In this document: positions 1 through 8,408 of the stretch, piece by piece
Position numbering within the stretch: the stretch's first letter is position 1
Layout of the letters: each line of letters starts with the position of its first letter
Assembly (NCBI RefSeq): GCF_000720255.1
Contig: NZ_JOJE01000003.1
Coordinates: forward strand, 1 to 64,000
Source: Streptomyces griseus subsp. griseus
GTDB lineage: Bacteria > Actinomycetota > Actinomycetes > Streptomycetales > Streptomycetaceae
Direction of reading: 5' to 3'
DNA: 64,000 bases
The notes under the pieces: model-generated
What the model was told of the DNA's origin: nothing
Databases searched by the model: none
Seen by the model: the letters and a program-made list of their open reading frames with translations, nothing else
Made by a program: the position numbers and the translations under genes

Positions 1-77
1 CTGGGTTGATAGGCCGGATCTGGAAGCACGGTAACGTGTGAAGGTGACCGGTACTAATAGGCCGAGGGCTTGTCCTC
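1..77 (+). rRNA. rrl: 23S rRNA, 3' end only
   Basis: The window opens inside the last helix region of 23S rRNA: the stretch GGTACTAATAGGCCGAGGG, which is highly conserved at the 3' end of actinobacterial 23S, lies near position 50-68. The mature end is placed at about 77 by analogy; the exact nucleotide cannot be fixed here. The 5' part of the gene lies outside the window. It is followed by a spacer of about 100 bases and then 5S, the normal order of a Streptomyces rrn operon. Confidence 0.9.
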
Positions 78-178
78 AGTTGCTCGCGTCCACTGTGTTA
101 GTTCTGAGGCAACGACCGTTGCCGGTTTGAGCTGAACTCACAATTGAAGAGTGTGCTTGTTCGCTCGAAACCATTAGG

Positions 179-297
179 GTTTCGGTGGTTATAGCGTGAG
201 GGAAACGCCCGGTTACATTTCGAACCCGGAAGCTAAGCCTCACAGCGCCGATGGTACTGCAGGGGGGACCCTGTGGGAGAGTAGGACGCCGCCGAAC
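179..297 (+). rRNA. rrf: 5S rRNA
   Basis: A 119-nt sequence begins GTTTCGGTGGTTATAGCG and ends GACGCCGCCGAAC. The first and last ten bases pair (GTTTCGG with CCGAAC) to form helix I. The internal CCCGGTTACATTTCGAACCCGG and the GGGGACCCTGTGGGAGAGTAGG region match the universal 5S architecture. It is the last structural RNA of the rrn operon, whose 23S end lies just upstream; a strong terminator follows. Confidence 0.97.
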
Positions 298-307
298 AAT
301 CTTTGGG

Positions 308-362
308 AAGGACCCCTGGTCCCCAGCGTTCAGCTGGGGACCAGGGGTCCTTTTCGTTTTTT
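308..362 (+). terminator. rRNA operon terminator
   Basis: A perfect 20-bp inverted repeat (arms 308-327 and 333-352, loop GTTCA) is followed by TTCGTTTTTT. It starts 10 nt after the 5S 3' end. This is a canonical intrinsic terminator with a U-tract, which is less common in this GC-rich genus, and it closes the rrn operon. Confidence 0.95.
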
Positions 363-439
363 GAATCACGCACAGTTCAGAGCGCATCGGGTACCCGACT
401 GCGCGAGAATGACTGCGGTACCGAAGACAGGAGTCACCC

Positions 440-2482
440 ATGTCCACCAACTCTCCCGACGACCGACCGGAGCGCGACCAGCGGCGACGGGACAGTGGGG
501 ACCGCGGCGACCGCGGCGGGTACCGCGGGGACCGTGGCGGCTTCCGCCGTGACAACGACCGCCGCGACAACGACCGTAACGACCGCGGTGGTTACGGCGC
601 CCGGCGCGACGACAACCGTGGTGGTGGCGGTGGCTACGGCCGGCGCGACGACCGCCGTGGTGACGACCGCGGGCCGCGTCCGTCGTTCCAGCGTGACGAC
701 CGTGGGCCTCGCCGCGACGACCGGGGCGACCGTCCCCCCTTCCGCCGTGACGACCGTGGTGGTCGCCCGGAGCGTCGGGACGACGACCGTGGTGGGTTCC
801 GGCGTGACGACAACCGTGGCCGGCGCGACGACCGCCGCGACGACCGCCGTGGTGACGACCGGGGGCCGCGTCCGTCGTTCCAGCGTGACGACCGTGACCG
901 CGGGCCTCGCCGCGATGACCGCGGTGACCGTCCCCCCTTCCGCCGTGACGACCGGGGCGACCGCCCCTCCTTCCGCCGCGACGACCGCGGTGGTCGCCCG
1001 GAGCGTCGGGACGACGACCGTGGTGGGTTCCGGCGTGACGACAACCGTGGTGGTGGCGGTGGTTACGGCCGGCGTGATGACCGGCGCGACGACCGCCGTG
1101 GTGACGACCGGGGGCCGCGTCCGTCGTTCCAGCGTGACGACCGTGACCGCGGGCCTCGCCGCGACGACCGCGGTGACCGTCCCCCCTTCCGCCGCGACGA
1201 CCGCGGCGACCGCCCCTCCTTCCGCCGCGACGACCGCGGCGACCGCCCCTCCTTCCGCCGTGACGACCGCGGTGACCGTCCCTCCTTCCGCCGTGACGAC
1301 CGCGGTGACCGTCCCTCCTCCCGCGGTGACGACCGTGGTGGCTTCCGGCGCGACGACAACCGTGGCGGTGGCGGTGGCGGTGGCTACGGCCGCCGTGACG
1401 ACCGGCGCGACGACCGCCGTGGCGACGACCGCGGGGACCGTGGTGGCTTCCGGCGGGACGAGCGCGGCGGTGACCGTGACCGTGGCTTCCGTGGCGGTGA
1501 CGAGCGCACCGGTTTCCGGCGCGACGACCAGCGGGGCGACCGCGGTGAGCGCGGCGGTTACCGAGGCCGGGACGACCGAGGCGGACGCGGGCCGCGAAGG
1601 GACGACCGGGGCAGCCGGCCGGGTGGCTTCCGTGACCGGGACGACCGGCGTGCCGGCGGTGGGCGGTTCCGTGACGACCGGGACCGGGACCGGGAGCCGA
1701 TCAAGCGGCTGCCGATCCCCGAGGACGTCACCGGTGACGAGATCGACAAGGACGTACGGCAGGAGCTGCAGAGCCTGCCGAAGACGCTCGCGGAGGACGT
1801 CGCCAAGAACCTGGTGATGGTCGCCCGGCTCATCGACGAGGACCCCGAGGGAGCCTACGGCTACTCCAGGGTGGCGTTGCGGCTGGCGTCGCGTGTCGCC
1901 GCGGTGCGGGAGGCCGCCGGGTTCGCCGCGTACGCGACCCAGAAGTACAGCGAGGCGCTCGCCGAGTTCAGGGCCGCCCGGCGGATGACCGGCAGCGTGG
2001 AGCTGTGGCCCGTCATGGCCGACTGCGAGCGTGGGCTCGGGCGGCCGGAGAAGACGCTGGACATGGCCGGCGCTCCCGAGGTGCACAAGCTCGACAAGGC
2101 CGGGCAGGTCGAGATGCGGCTCGTCGCGGCCGGGGCCCGACGTGACATGGGGCAGTTGGACGCGGCGATCGTGACGCTGCAGAGCCCCGAGCTGGCCTCC
2201 GGTTCCGTACAGCCGTGGACCGCGCGACTGCGGTACGCGTACGCGGACGCGCTGCTCGCGGCCCAGCGGGTCGACGAGGCGCGCGAGTGGTTCGCCAAGG
2301 CCGTCGAGGCCGACCGGGACGGCAGCACGGACGCCTCCGACCGGCTCGCCGAGCTGGACGGGGTCGAGTTCGTCGACGCGCTGGACGAGGACGAGACCGA
2401 CGGTGGCTCCGAGTCCTCGCAGGCCCGGGCGGAGAGCGCGGAGAGCGCCGACGGGCCTGAGGGCGAGGACGACAAGGACTGA
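440..2482 (+). CDS. Arg/Asp/Gly-rich repeat protein with C-terminal TPR-like domain
   Basis: The 680-residue protein starts at ATG 440 behind AGGAG. Residues 1 to about 417 are low complexity, built from RDDRG, GDRPSF, RGGFRRDDNRG and GGGGGYG units, strongly charged and with no hydrophobic core, so almost certainly disordered. Residues from about 418 (REPIKRLPIPEDVTGDEID) to 640 form a folded helical domain with TPR-like repeats (GYSRVALRLASRVAAVREAAGFAAY, YSEALAEFRAARRM, LDAAIVTLQSP). The tail is acidic. RGG/RDD tracts of this kind commonly bind RNA or drive condensation, and the gene lies directly behind an rRNA operon, so an RNA-related role is a reasonable inference, but no function is shown. 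Its own promoter must lie in 363-439, since the rrn terminator precedes it. Confidence 0.85.
   Translation: MSTNSPDDRPERDQRRRDSGDRGDRGGYRGDRGGFRRDNDRRDNDRNDRGGYGARRDDNRGGGGGYGRRDDRRGDDRGPRPSFQRDDRGPRRDDRGDRPPFRRDDRGGRPERRDDDRGGFRRDDNRGRRDDRRDDRRGDDRGPRPSFQRDDRDRGPRRDDRGDRPPFRRDDRGDRPSFRRDDRGGRPERRDDDRGGFRRDDNRGGGGGYGRRDDRRDDRRGDDRGPRPSFQRDDRDRGPRRDDRGDRPPFRRDDRGDRPSFRRDDRGDRPSFRRDDRGDRPSFRRDDRGDRPSSRGDDRGGFRRDDNRGGGGGGGYGRRDDRRDDRRGDDRGDRGGFRRDERGGDRDRGFRGGDERTGFRRDDQRGDRGERGGYRGRDDRGGRGPRRDDRGSRPGGFRDRDDRRAGGGRFRDDRDRDREPIKRLPIPEDVTGDEIDKDVRQELQSLPKTLAEDVAKNLVMVARLIDEDPEGAYGYSRVALRLASRVAAVREAAGFAAYATQKYSEALAEFRAARRMTGSVELWPVMADCERGLGRPEKTLDMAGAPEVHKLDKAGQVEMRLVAAGARRDMGQLDAAIVTLQSPELASGSVQPWTARLRYAYADALLAAQRVDEAREWFAKAVEADRDGSTDASDRLAELDGVEFVDALDEDETDGGSESSQARAESAESADGPEGEDDKD
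671..1325 (+). repeat. Coding tandem repeats in the RDD-rich gene
   Basis: Long blocks recur at the DNA level: the string GGGCCGCGTCCGTCGTTCCA starts at 671, 863 and 1112, giving block spacings of 192 and 249 bp, both multiples of three. The difference between blocks is mostly insertion of extra 33-bp units (11 codons, RRDDRGDRPSF). Around 1183-1320 the 33-bp unit is repeated four times head to tail. The repetition keeps several frames open at once on both strands. Such arrays expand and contract by slippage or recombination, so the length probably varies between strains. Confidence 0.9.
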
Positions 2483-2502
2483 CGTCCAGGCGTCCAGGAG
2501 TG

Positions 2503-2534
2503 AGGGGCGGGTTCCCGGAAGGGGACCCGCCCCT
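2503..2534. terminator. Bidirectional hairpin terminator
   Basis: A 14-bp stem (2503-2516 with 2521-2534, one G-T pair) closes a GGAA loop between two convergent genes ending at 2482 (plus) and 2545 (minus). There is no U-tract, as usual for Streptomyces terminators. It can serve both strands. Confidence 0.85.
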
Positions 2535-2544
2535 TCGTCGTGTC

Positions 2545-3828
2545 TCAGAGGTCCAGTGCCCGCAGGACCAGGCCCGACGCCGGCTTCGGGCCGAAGGACG
2601 TCGACTTGCGGGGCATGGTGACGCCCTGACGGGCGAGGTCACGGACGACCTCCTCGCGGACCGGGTGCAGCAGTACCGCCGTACCGCCGTCGCGTTCCGC
2701 CTTCGCGACCGTGGCGGCCGTGTCGTGGATGTAGGCGATGTGGGCGGGGGAGTCCTCGGGGATGCGCCAGACGTGGTCCAGGAGTGTGGCGTGCAGGACG
2801 GTCGCGTCGAGGGTGCGCCAGGCCGCGGGGCGGTCGGCGGGGACCGTGCGGGACAGGAGGGCCGGGTCCGGGCGGTCCACGAGGTGGAACGCGCCGTCGC
2901 CCGCCAGGAGGAACGCGTTGCCCGCGCAGGCCGCGTCGGCCAGCGCGTCGAGGGCCTGCGCCAGCGGCACGTCGAGGTGGCGTACGCGGAACAGACCGTC
3001 GAGCGCGGACAGGGCGTCCGCGACGGGCAGGCCGTGCAGGAGGCGGTGGATGGCGCGGACGCGCAGCGGATAGCGGGCCGTGTCGACGAGCAGGACCAGG
3101 CCGTGGTCCCAAGGGCTGGGGGAGGGGTGCTCGGCGCGGAGCCGGCGGTAGGTCGCCCAGCGGTGGTGGCCGTCGGCGATCAGGGCCTGGTGGCCGGCCA
3201 GGTCCGACTGGACGAGAGTGATGTCGGCCGGGTCGGTGACCGACCAGAGCCGGTGGCTGAAGCCGTCCTCGGTGGTCGTGTCGAGGAGTGGGGAGCGTTG
3301 GGTGGCGCGTTCGACGACATCGGCCGCCGAGCCATCGCCGCGGTACGTCAGCAGCAGGGGCTCGAGGTTCGCCGAGGTGGCCCGCATCAGGGCGGCGCGG
3401 TCCGCGACGACGTGCGGCATGACGTCCTCGTGGGGCAGTACGACGCCCTCGGACGGCTCGGAGACGCGCAGGGCGCCGATGAGGCCGCGCTGGAGCATGC
3501 CGCCGCCGTCGCGCTGCTCGTAGACGTAGAGGCCCGGTTCCGGGTCGGTGGTCAGGACGCCCTCGTCGAGCCAGCGGCGGAGGGTGTCGGCGGCCTGGTC
3601 GTTGCGGGCGGTGGGGGTGGTGGCCTGCGGGAGGATCAGCCGGACGATGTTGTAGGGGTCCGCGGACTGGAGGTGGTGGACGCCGTCGGGGCGTACGACG
3701 ACGTCGTACGGAGGCGATGTCACGGCGGCCAGGCTGCCGACCCGGTCGGGGTCGTACCGCAGGCCTCGGAACGGGGTGAGTTCCAGGCCTCGGCGCGCCG
3801 TTGCTTCCGAGTGACCTGCTGTGTTCAT
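2545..3828 (-). CDS. DUF1015 family protein
   Basis: 427 residues, full length for the DUF1015 family. Recognisable blocks are SPPYDV (38-43), YVYEQ (101-105), the LPHEDV segment (about 131-136) and the invariant ADGHHR (218-223). These conserved His/Asp residues suggest an enzyme, but I know of no firmly assigned reaction for the actinomycete members and offer none. The protein is soluble with no signal peptide. It is divergent from the HAD phosphatase gene (72 bp between starts) and convergent with the RDD-rich gene. The start ATG at 3828 has only a weak GGGA upstream. Confidence 0.88.
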   Translation of the reverse strand: MNTAGHSEATARRGLELTPFRGLRYDPDRVGSLAAVTSPPYDVVVRPDGVHHLQSADPYNIVRLILPQATTPTARNDQAADTLRRWLDEGVLTTDPEPGLYVYEQRDGGGMLQRGLIGALRVSEPSEGVVLPHEDVMPHVVADRAALMRATSANLEPLLLTYRGDGSAADVVERATQRSPLLDTTTEDGFSHRLWSVTDPADITLVQSDLAGHQALIADGHHRWATYRRLRAEHPSPSPWDHGLVLLVDTARYPLRVRAIHRLLHGLPVADALSALDGLFRVRHLDVPLAQALDALADAACAGNAFLLAGDGAFHLVDRPDPALLSRTVPADRPAAWRTLDATVLHATLLDHVWRIPEDSPAHIAYIHDTAATVAKAERDGGTAVLLHPVREEVVRDLARQGVTMPRKSTSFGPKPASGLVLRALDL

Positions 3829-3900
3829 CCCGGCATCGTACGGGTGTCAGTGCTATGCGGGATGATCGGGGGAAAGCGAGCGAACGAGGAGCGATGTGCA

Positions 3901-4929
3901 ATGAGCCGGAGCGTCAGGACGAGGCCCGAGGGCAGTGGGCAGGCCCTGAGCGAGGCGTACGACACGGCGCTGCTCGACCTGGACGGTGTGGTGTACGCGG
4001 GTGGGAACGCGATCGTGCACGCGGTCGAGTCGCTCGACGCGGCTCGCGCGGGCGGGATGCGTCTTGCGTACGTCACCAACAACGCGCTGCGCACCCCGGA
4101 CACGGTGGCCGAGCACCTGACCGAGCTGGGGATCCCGACGGGGGCGGACGACGTCATCACGTCGGCGCAGGCGGTGGCCCGGCTGATCAGTGAGCAGGTG
4201 CCCAGGCGGGCGCGGGTGTTGGTCATCGGCGGTGAGGGGCTGCGGGTGGCGCTGCGGGAGCGCGGGCTCGTGCCGGTGGAGTCCGCCGACGACGATCCGG
4301 CCGCTGTCGTACAGGGGTTCGGCGGGCCGGATCTGCCGTGGGGGCGGTTCGCGGAGGCGTCGTACGCCGTCGCGCGCGGGGTGCCGTGGTTCGCGTCCAA
4401 CACCGATCTGACGATTCCCAGCGGGCGTGGGATCGCGCCGGGCAACGGGGCGGCGGTGGAGGTCGTGCGGATCGCGACCGGGGCGGAGCCGCAGGTGGCG
4501 GGCAAGCCCTTGCCGCCGATGCACCGCGAGACGATCCTGCGGACGGGGGCCGAGCGGCCGCTGGTGGTCGGGGACCGGCTGGACACGGACATCGAGGGCG
4601 CGTTCAACGGCGAGGTCGACTCGCTGCTCGTGCTGACCGGAGTCACCGACGGCGCGCAGTTGCTGGCCGCCCCGCCGCAGCACCGGCCGACGTACGTCGA
4701 CGCGGACCTGCGCGGGCTGCTCACCGGGCAGCCGGAGGTCACGGAGGCCGACGGTGGGTTCCGGTGCGGTGGGTGGACGGCGGCGGCCGGTGGCGAGCGG
4801 CTCGAACTCGACGGCGACGGCGAGACGTTGGACGGTCTGCGGGCGCTGTGCGCGGCGGCCTGGACGGTGGCAGCCGAGGGCAGCTGCGAGTTGGACGGGG
4901 GAAAGGCGCTGGCGCGGCTGGGACTGTGA
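3901..4929 (+). CDS. HAD-superfamily IIA (NagD/PNPase-like) phosphatase
   Basis: 342 residues from ATG 3901, with GAGGAG ten bases upstream; longer in-frame readings run back through antisense of the DUF1015 gene and are discarded. HAD motifs are complete: nucleophile DLDGVV (D26, D28), motif II VTNN (about 58-61), the cap domain, a Lys in GKPLPP (about 201) and GDRLDTDIEGA (about 221). The order and cap type match HAD-IIA proteins that hydrolyse small phosphate esters such as nucleotide or sugar phosphates; the substrate is unknown. A C-terminal extension of about 80 residues beyond the phosphatase core is common in Streptomyces members. Cytosolic. Confidence 0.9.
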   Translation: MSRSVRTRPEGSGQALSEAYDTALLDLDGVVYAGGNAIVHAVESLDAARAGGMRLAYVTNNALRTPDTVAEHLTELGIPTGADDVITSAQAVARLISEQVPRRARVLVIGGEGLRVALRERGLVPVESADDDPAAVVQGFGGPDLPWGRFAEASYAVARGVPWFASNTDLTIPSGRGIAPGNGAAVEVVRIATGAEPQVAGKPLPPMHRETILRTGAERPLVVGDRLDTDIEGAFNGEVDSLLVLTGVTDGAQLLAAPPQHRPTYVDADLRGLLTGQPEVTEADGGFRCGGWTAAAGGERLELDGDGETLDGLRALCAAAWTVAAEGSCELDGGKALARLGL

Positions 4930-5024
4930 GACGGGCGGGTGCCCGGCCTGTGACGGTGGGCGACGGAATCGCGCCCCGTCTGTGAACTCGAGGCCGGGTG
5001 TGGACCAGGGATCGAGAGGGGCAG

Positions 5025-5043
5025 GGAGGGTAGGCTAACCTAA
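5025..5043 (+). promoter_or_regulatory. Iron box (DtxR/DmdR-type operator)
   Basis: The 19-mer GGAGGGTAGGCTAACCTAA matches the palindromic actinomycete iron-box consensus TTAGGTTAGGCTAACCTAA at 16 of 19 positions; the right half is perfect. It ends four bases before the GTG start of the first siderophore permease gene. Binding of an Fe(II)-loaded DmdR/DtxR repressor here would shut off the operon when iron is sufficient. Confidence 0.85.
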
Positions 5044-5047
5044 CTAC

Positions 5048-6091
5048 GTGTTGGTCGACAGTCCTCCCGAACAGCGCGCGGAGACAGCCCCCGCGCCCCC
5101 AAGCCGCCGGGCGATACGGTCCTTTGGGCTTCTCGTCTCCGTGCTGATCCTGGCGCTCGTCGTCCTGGCGAGCATCGCGATCGGCGCGAAGGAACTGTCC
5201 GTCGCGCAGGTCTGGCACGGGCTGTTCGAGAACTCGGGGACGTACGGCGACGTCGTGGTGGACGAGCGGCTGTCGCGGACCGTCCTCGGGCTGCTCGCGG
5301 GCGCCGCGCTCGGCCTGTCGGGGGCCGTGCTCCAGGCGTTGACGCGCAATCCGCTGGCCGACCCGGGGCTCCTGGGCATCAACGCGGGTGCCTCGGCCGC
5401 GGTCGTCACGGCGGTGACGTACCTGGGGGTCACGAGCCTGACCGGCTATGTGTGGTTCGCGTTCTTCGGGGCGTTCGCGGTCGGTGCGCTGGTCTGGTTC
5501 CTGGGCGGCAGCAGGGGGGCCACGCCGGTGCGGCTGGCGCTCGCCGGCACGGCGATCAGTGCCGCGCTGTACGGGTACCTGCAGGCCGTGATGATCATGG
5601 ATGACGCGGCGCTGTCCAAGATGCGTTTCTGGACGGTGGGTTCGCTGTCGGCCGCGACCGACGAGACGATCCGGCAGGTGTTGCCCTTCCTCGCGGTCGG
5701 TACGGTCCTCGCGCTCTCCCTGGCCCGGCCGCTCAACGCGATGGCCATGGGCGACGACACCGCCACGGCGCTGGGCGCCCACCTCAACCGCACCCGGGCG
5801 CTGTCCATGCTGGCGGCGACCCTGCTGTGCGGGTCCGCGACCGCCGCCTGCGGGCCGATCGTCTTCGTCGGGCTGATGGTGCCGCACGTCGTGCGCTCCT
5901 TCACCGGGCCCGACCTGCGCTGGATCCTGCCCTACGCGACCGTCCTGTCGCCGGTGCTGCTGCTCGGCGCGGATGTGATCGGCCGGGTCGTCGCCCGGCC
6001 CTCCGAGGTCCAGGTCGGCATCATCACCGCGATCATCGGCGGCCCGGTCTTCATCCACCTCGTACGACGGCGGAGGACGGCGCAGCTGTGA
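5048..6091 (+). CDS. Iron-siderophore ABC transporter permease (FecCD family), first subunit
   Basis: 347 residues. FecCD/BtuC-family membrane subunit: a hydrophobic helix at about 24-46, then the hallmark segment RLSRTVLGLLAGAALGLSGAVLQALTRNPLADPG (about 78-110), and further helices to the C-terminus, about ten in all. It imports ferric-siderophore through the cytoplasmic membrane together with the next two gene products. The GTG start lies just after an iron box, so expression is likely iron-repressed. The nearest Shine-Dalgarno-like stretch is the GGGAGGG inside the iron box, 14-20 bases upstream. No substrate-binding lipoprotein gene is in the operon, so the binding protein must be encoded elsewhere. 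Confidence 0.93.
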   Translation: MLVDSPPEQRAETAPAPPSRRAIRSFGLLVSVLILALVVLASIAIGAKELSVAQVWHGLFENSGTYGDVVVDERLSRTVLGLLAGAALGLSGAVLQALTRNPLADPGLLGINAGASAAVVTAVTYLGVTSLTGYVWFAFFGAFAVGALVWFLGGSRGATPVRLALAGTAISAALYGYLQAVMIMDDAALSKMRFWTVGSLSAATDETIRQVLPFLAVGTVLALSLARPLNAMAMGDDTATALGAHLNRTRALSMLAATLLCGSATAACGPIVFVGLMVPHVVRSFTGPDLRWILPYATVLSPVLLLGADVIGRVVARPSEVQVGIITAIIGGPVFIHLVRRRRTAQL

Positions 6092-7173
6092 AGAGCGCAG
6101 AGAAGACCGACCGGACCCCCCGCGGCAGCCGGGCCCCCCGCGGCACCCGGACCATCCGTACCCCGGGCGGGCTCTCCGTCCGGCTGGACGTGCGTGCCCT
6201 GACCGTCGTCCTCCTGCTGCTGCTCGCCGCGCTCGTCGCGAGCGTCGTGCTGATCGGTACCGGGGATTTCCCCATTCCGGCATCCGACGTGCTCAAGGCG
6301 CTGGTCGGGGACGGCAACCCGGGGCAGGAGTTCATCGTCAACGAGCTGAGGCTGCCGCGAGTCCTCGTGGGGCTGCTGGTCGGCGCCTCGCTGGGATTCG
6401 GTGGCGCGCTGTTCCAGGCCATCTCCCGCAATCCGCTGGGCAGCCCGGACGTGCTGGGCCTCGGGCAGGGGGCGACGGCCGGCGCGCTCGTGGTGATCGT
6501 GCTGTTCTCCGGGAGCGCGACCCAGGTGACCCTCGGGGCGCTGGTGGGCGGGCTGGTCACCGGCGCGGCCATCTACCTGCTGTCCTGGAAGCGGGGTGTG
6601 CACGGCTACCGGCTGGTACTCGTCGGTATCGGAGTCGCGGCGATCGCCACGGCCGTCAACGGCTATCTGCTCACCAAGGCTGACCTCGTCGACGCGGCCC
6701 GCGCGGTCGTGTGGATGACCGGGTCCCTGAACGGCCGTGACTGGGATCAGGTCTGGCCGCTGCTCGCCCTGTGGGCCGTGCTCGTGCCGCTGGTCCTCGC
6801 CAACGGCCGGGGCCTGCGGATGATGGAGATGGGCGACGACGTCTCGAACGCGCTCGGCGTGCGCGTGGAGCGCGTGAGGCTGCTGCTGATGGTCGCCGCC
6901 GTGCTGCTCACCGCGTCCGCCACGGCCGCCGCGGGCCCCGTCAGCTTCGTGGCGCTCACCGCCCCGCAGCTCGCCCGGCGCCTCACCCGCTCGCCCGGAC
7001 CGAACCTCGTCGCGTCCCTGTGCATGGGTGCCGCCCTGCTCGTGACCGCCGACTGGATCTCGCAGCGGGCCTTCGGCGCCGACCAGCTGCCCGTCGGTGT
7101 GGTCACCGGCGTTGTCGGTGGTGTCTACCTGCTGTGGCTGCTGGTCACCGAGCGCAGGGCGGGCCGGATATGA
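6088..7173 (+). CDS. Iron-siderophore ABC transporter permease (FecCD family), second subunit
   Basis: 361 residues from GTG 6088, whose GTGA overlaps the stop of the first permease, implying translational coupling. The first 40 residues are basic and polar (RTPRGSRAPRGTRTIRTP), then ten predicted membrane helices. The family signature ELRLPRVLVGLLVGASLGFGGALFQAISRNPLGSPD lies near residues 88-122, and the cytoplasmic ATPase-contact region (GDDVSNALGV) near 250. It forms a heterodimer with the preceding permease, as is usual for DesG/ViuD-like pairs. Confidence 0.93.
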   Translation: MKSAEKTDRTPRGSRAPRGTRTIRTPGGLSVRLDVRALTVVLLLLLAALVASVVLIGTGDFPIPASDVLKALVGDGNPGQEFIVNELRLPRVLVGLLVGASLGFGGALFQAISRNPLGSPDVLGLGQGATAGALVVIVLFSGSATQVTLGALVGGLVTGAAIYLLSWKRGVHGYRLVLVGIGVAAIATAVNGYLLTKADLVDAARAVVWMTGSLNGRDWDQVWPLLALWAVLVPLVLANGRGLRMMEMGDDVSNALGVRVERVRLLLMVAAVLLTASATAAAGPVSFVALTAPQLARRLTRSPGPNLVASLCMGAALLVTADWISQRAFGADQLPVGVVTGVVGGVYLLWLLVTERRAGRI

Positions 7174-8036
7174 GCGGCGCGGCGAAGCCGGACACCAGCA
7201 AGAACACCCTGAGGAGTACCGTGAACCGCCTGTCCGCCGAGAACGTCACCCTCGCCTACGACCAGCGTGTCATCGCCGAACAGCTGTCGGTGGAGATCCC
7301 CGACAACTCCTTCACCGTGATCGTCGGCCCCAACGCGTGCGGCAAGTCGACACTCCTGCGGGCCCTGTCGCGGATGCTGAAGCCGGCCGAGGGGCGGGTG
7401 CTGCTCGACGGGCAGGTCATCCAGTCGATGCCGGCGAAGAAGGTCGCCAGGACGCTGGGGCTGCTGCCGCAGTCCTCGATCGCGCCCGACGGGATCACCG
7501 TCGCCGACCTGGTGGGCCGCGGCCGCTACCCGCACCAGGGCATCCTGCGCCAGTGGTCGACCGAGGACGAGCGGGTGGTCCAGGAGTCCATGGCGCGGAC
7601 CGGGGTCGCCGAGCTGGCCGACCGGTATGTGGACGAGCTGTCGGGCGGTCAGCGCCAGCGCGTGTGGATCGCGATGGCGCTCGCCCAGCAGACGCCGCTG
7701 CTGCTCCTGGACGAGCCGACGACGTTCCTGGACATCCAGCACCAGATCGACGTCCTCGACCTGTGCGCCGAGCTGCACGAGGAGCAGGGCCGCACGCTGG
7801 TCGCCGTGCTGCACGACCTCAACCACGCCGCTCGGTACGCCACTCATCTGATCGCGCTCAAGGGCGGCACGGTCATCGCTCAGGGCGCGCCGAACGACGT
7901 CGTCACGGCCGAGCTGGTCGAGGAGGTCTTCGGGCTGCGCTGCCAGGTCGTCGACGACCCGGAGACGGGTACCCCGCTGGTGGTGCCGGCGGCGCGCAGG
8001 GCACGCGCGCGGGTGACCGTCACAGAAGCTTCCTGA
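7170..8036 (+). CDS. Iron-siderophore ABC transporter ATP-binding protein (FepC-like)
   Basis: 288 residues if started at ATG 7170 (ATGA overlap with the permease). GTG 7221, with GAGGAG four bases upstream, is an alternative that removes 17 poorly conserved residues; I cannot decide between them. Walker A GPNACGKST (53-61), signature LSGGQRQRVW (about 156), Walker B LLLLDEPTTFLD (about 174) and H-loop VLHDLNHA (about 212) are all intact. It is the FepC-type ATPase that powers the two permeases. The last 17 bases overlap the end of the convergent SCP2 gene. Confidence 0.93.
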   Translation: MSGAAKPDTSKNTLRSTVNRLSAENVTLAYDQRVIAEQLSVEIPDNSFTVIVGPNACGKSTLLRALSRMLKPAEGRVLLDGQVIQSMPAKKVARTLGLLPQSSIAPDGITVADLVGRGRYPHQGILRQWSTEDERVVQESMARTGVAELADRYVDELSGGQRQRVWIAMALAQQTPLLLLDEPTTFLDIQHQIDVLDLCAELHEEQGRTLVAVLHDLNHAARYATHLIALKGGTVIAQGAPNDVVTAELVEEVFGLRCQVVDDPETGTPLVVPAARRARARVTVTEAS

Positions 8037-8367
8037 GCTGGAACAGGTCTCTGATCCCGGCCTCCAGTTTCACCCGCCCCGATCCCCAGGCCTTGGCGAA
8101 GTGCAGGTCGCCGCTGACCAGCGCGACCAGGTCGTCGCCGGTCATGGCCAGCCTGATCTGGGCCTTCTCCCGAGGAGGGCCCTGCAAGGTGTCCTGCACG
8201 ACGATCCGGCCGTCCGCCATCCGGCCGACGAACGTGACGTCGAGGTCCGTGATCCAGCAGCTCACCGAACGGTCTAGGGATGCGGCCGCACGGACGTCCC
8301 CTTCGGTGCTCTGCATGTTCTCCGAGAGCTTCTCGAGTGCCGTACGGCACTCCTCAATCGTGGCCAT
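8020..8367 (-). CDS. SCP2 sterol-binding domain protein
   Basis: 115 residues from ATG 8367 (MATIEECRTALEKL). A longer reading to 8439 crosses the divergent gene's promoter and is rejected. The pattern of a lipid-binding SCP2 fold is visible: LDRSVSCWITDLDVTFVGRM, then GPPREKAQIRLAMTGDDLVALVSGDLHFAKAWGSGRVKLEAGIRDLFQL, the SCP2 hallmark of a D-L-x-A-L-x-x-G block followed by W-x-x-G-x-V-K. Probably a small cytosolic hydrophobic-ligand carrier; the ligand is unknown. The 3' end overlaps the ATPase gene by 17 bp tail to tail. Confidence 0.85.
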   Translation of the reverse strand: MATIEECRTALEKLSENMQSTEGDVRAAASLDRSVSCWITDLDVTFVGRMADGRIVVQDTLQGPPREKAQIRLAMTGDDLVALVSGDLHFAKAWGSGRVKLEAGIRDLFQLRKLL

Positions 8368-8408
8368 CGCGACGACGGTACCCCAGGGGTTCGAGGTAGC
8401 GTCTGGGC

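Noticed and set aside
434..2086. Long open frames on both strands across the RDD-rich gene, including a 550-residue antisense frame rich in Val/Thr/Ala
   Set aside because: They arise because the repeated GAC/CGC/GGC codons read as stop-free codons in every frame. Only the frame starting at 440 has a good ribosome-binding site and a folded, non-repetitive C-terminal domain.
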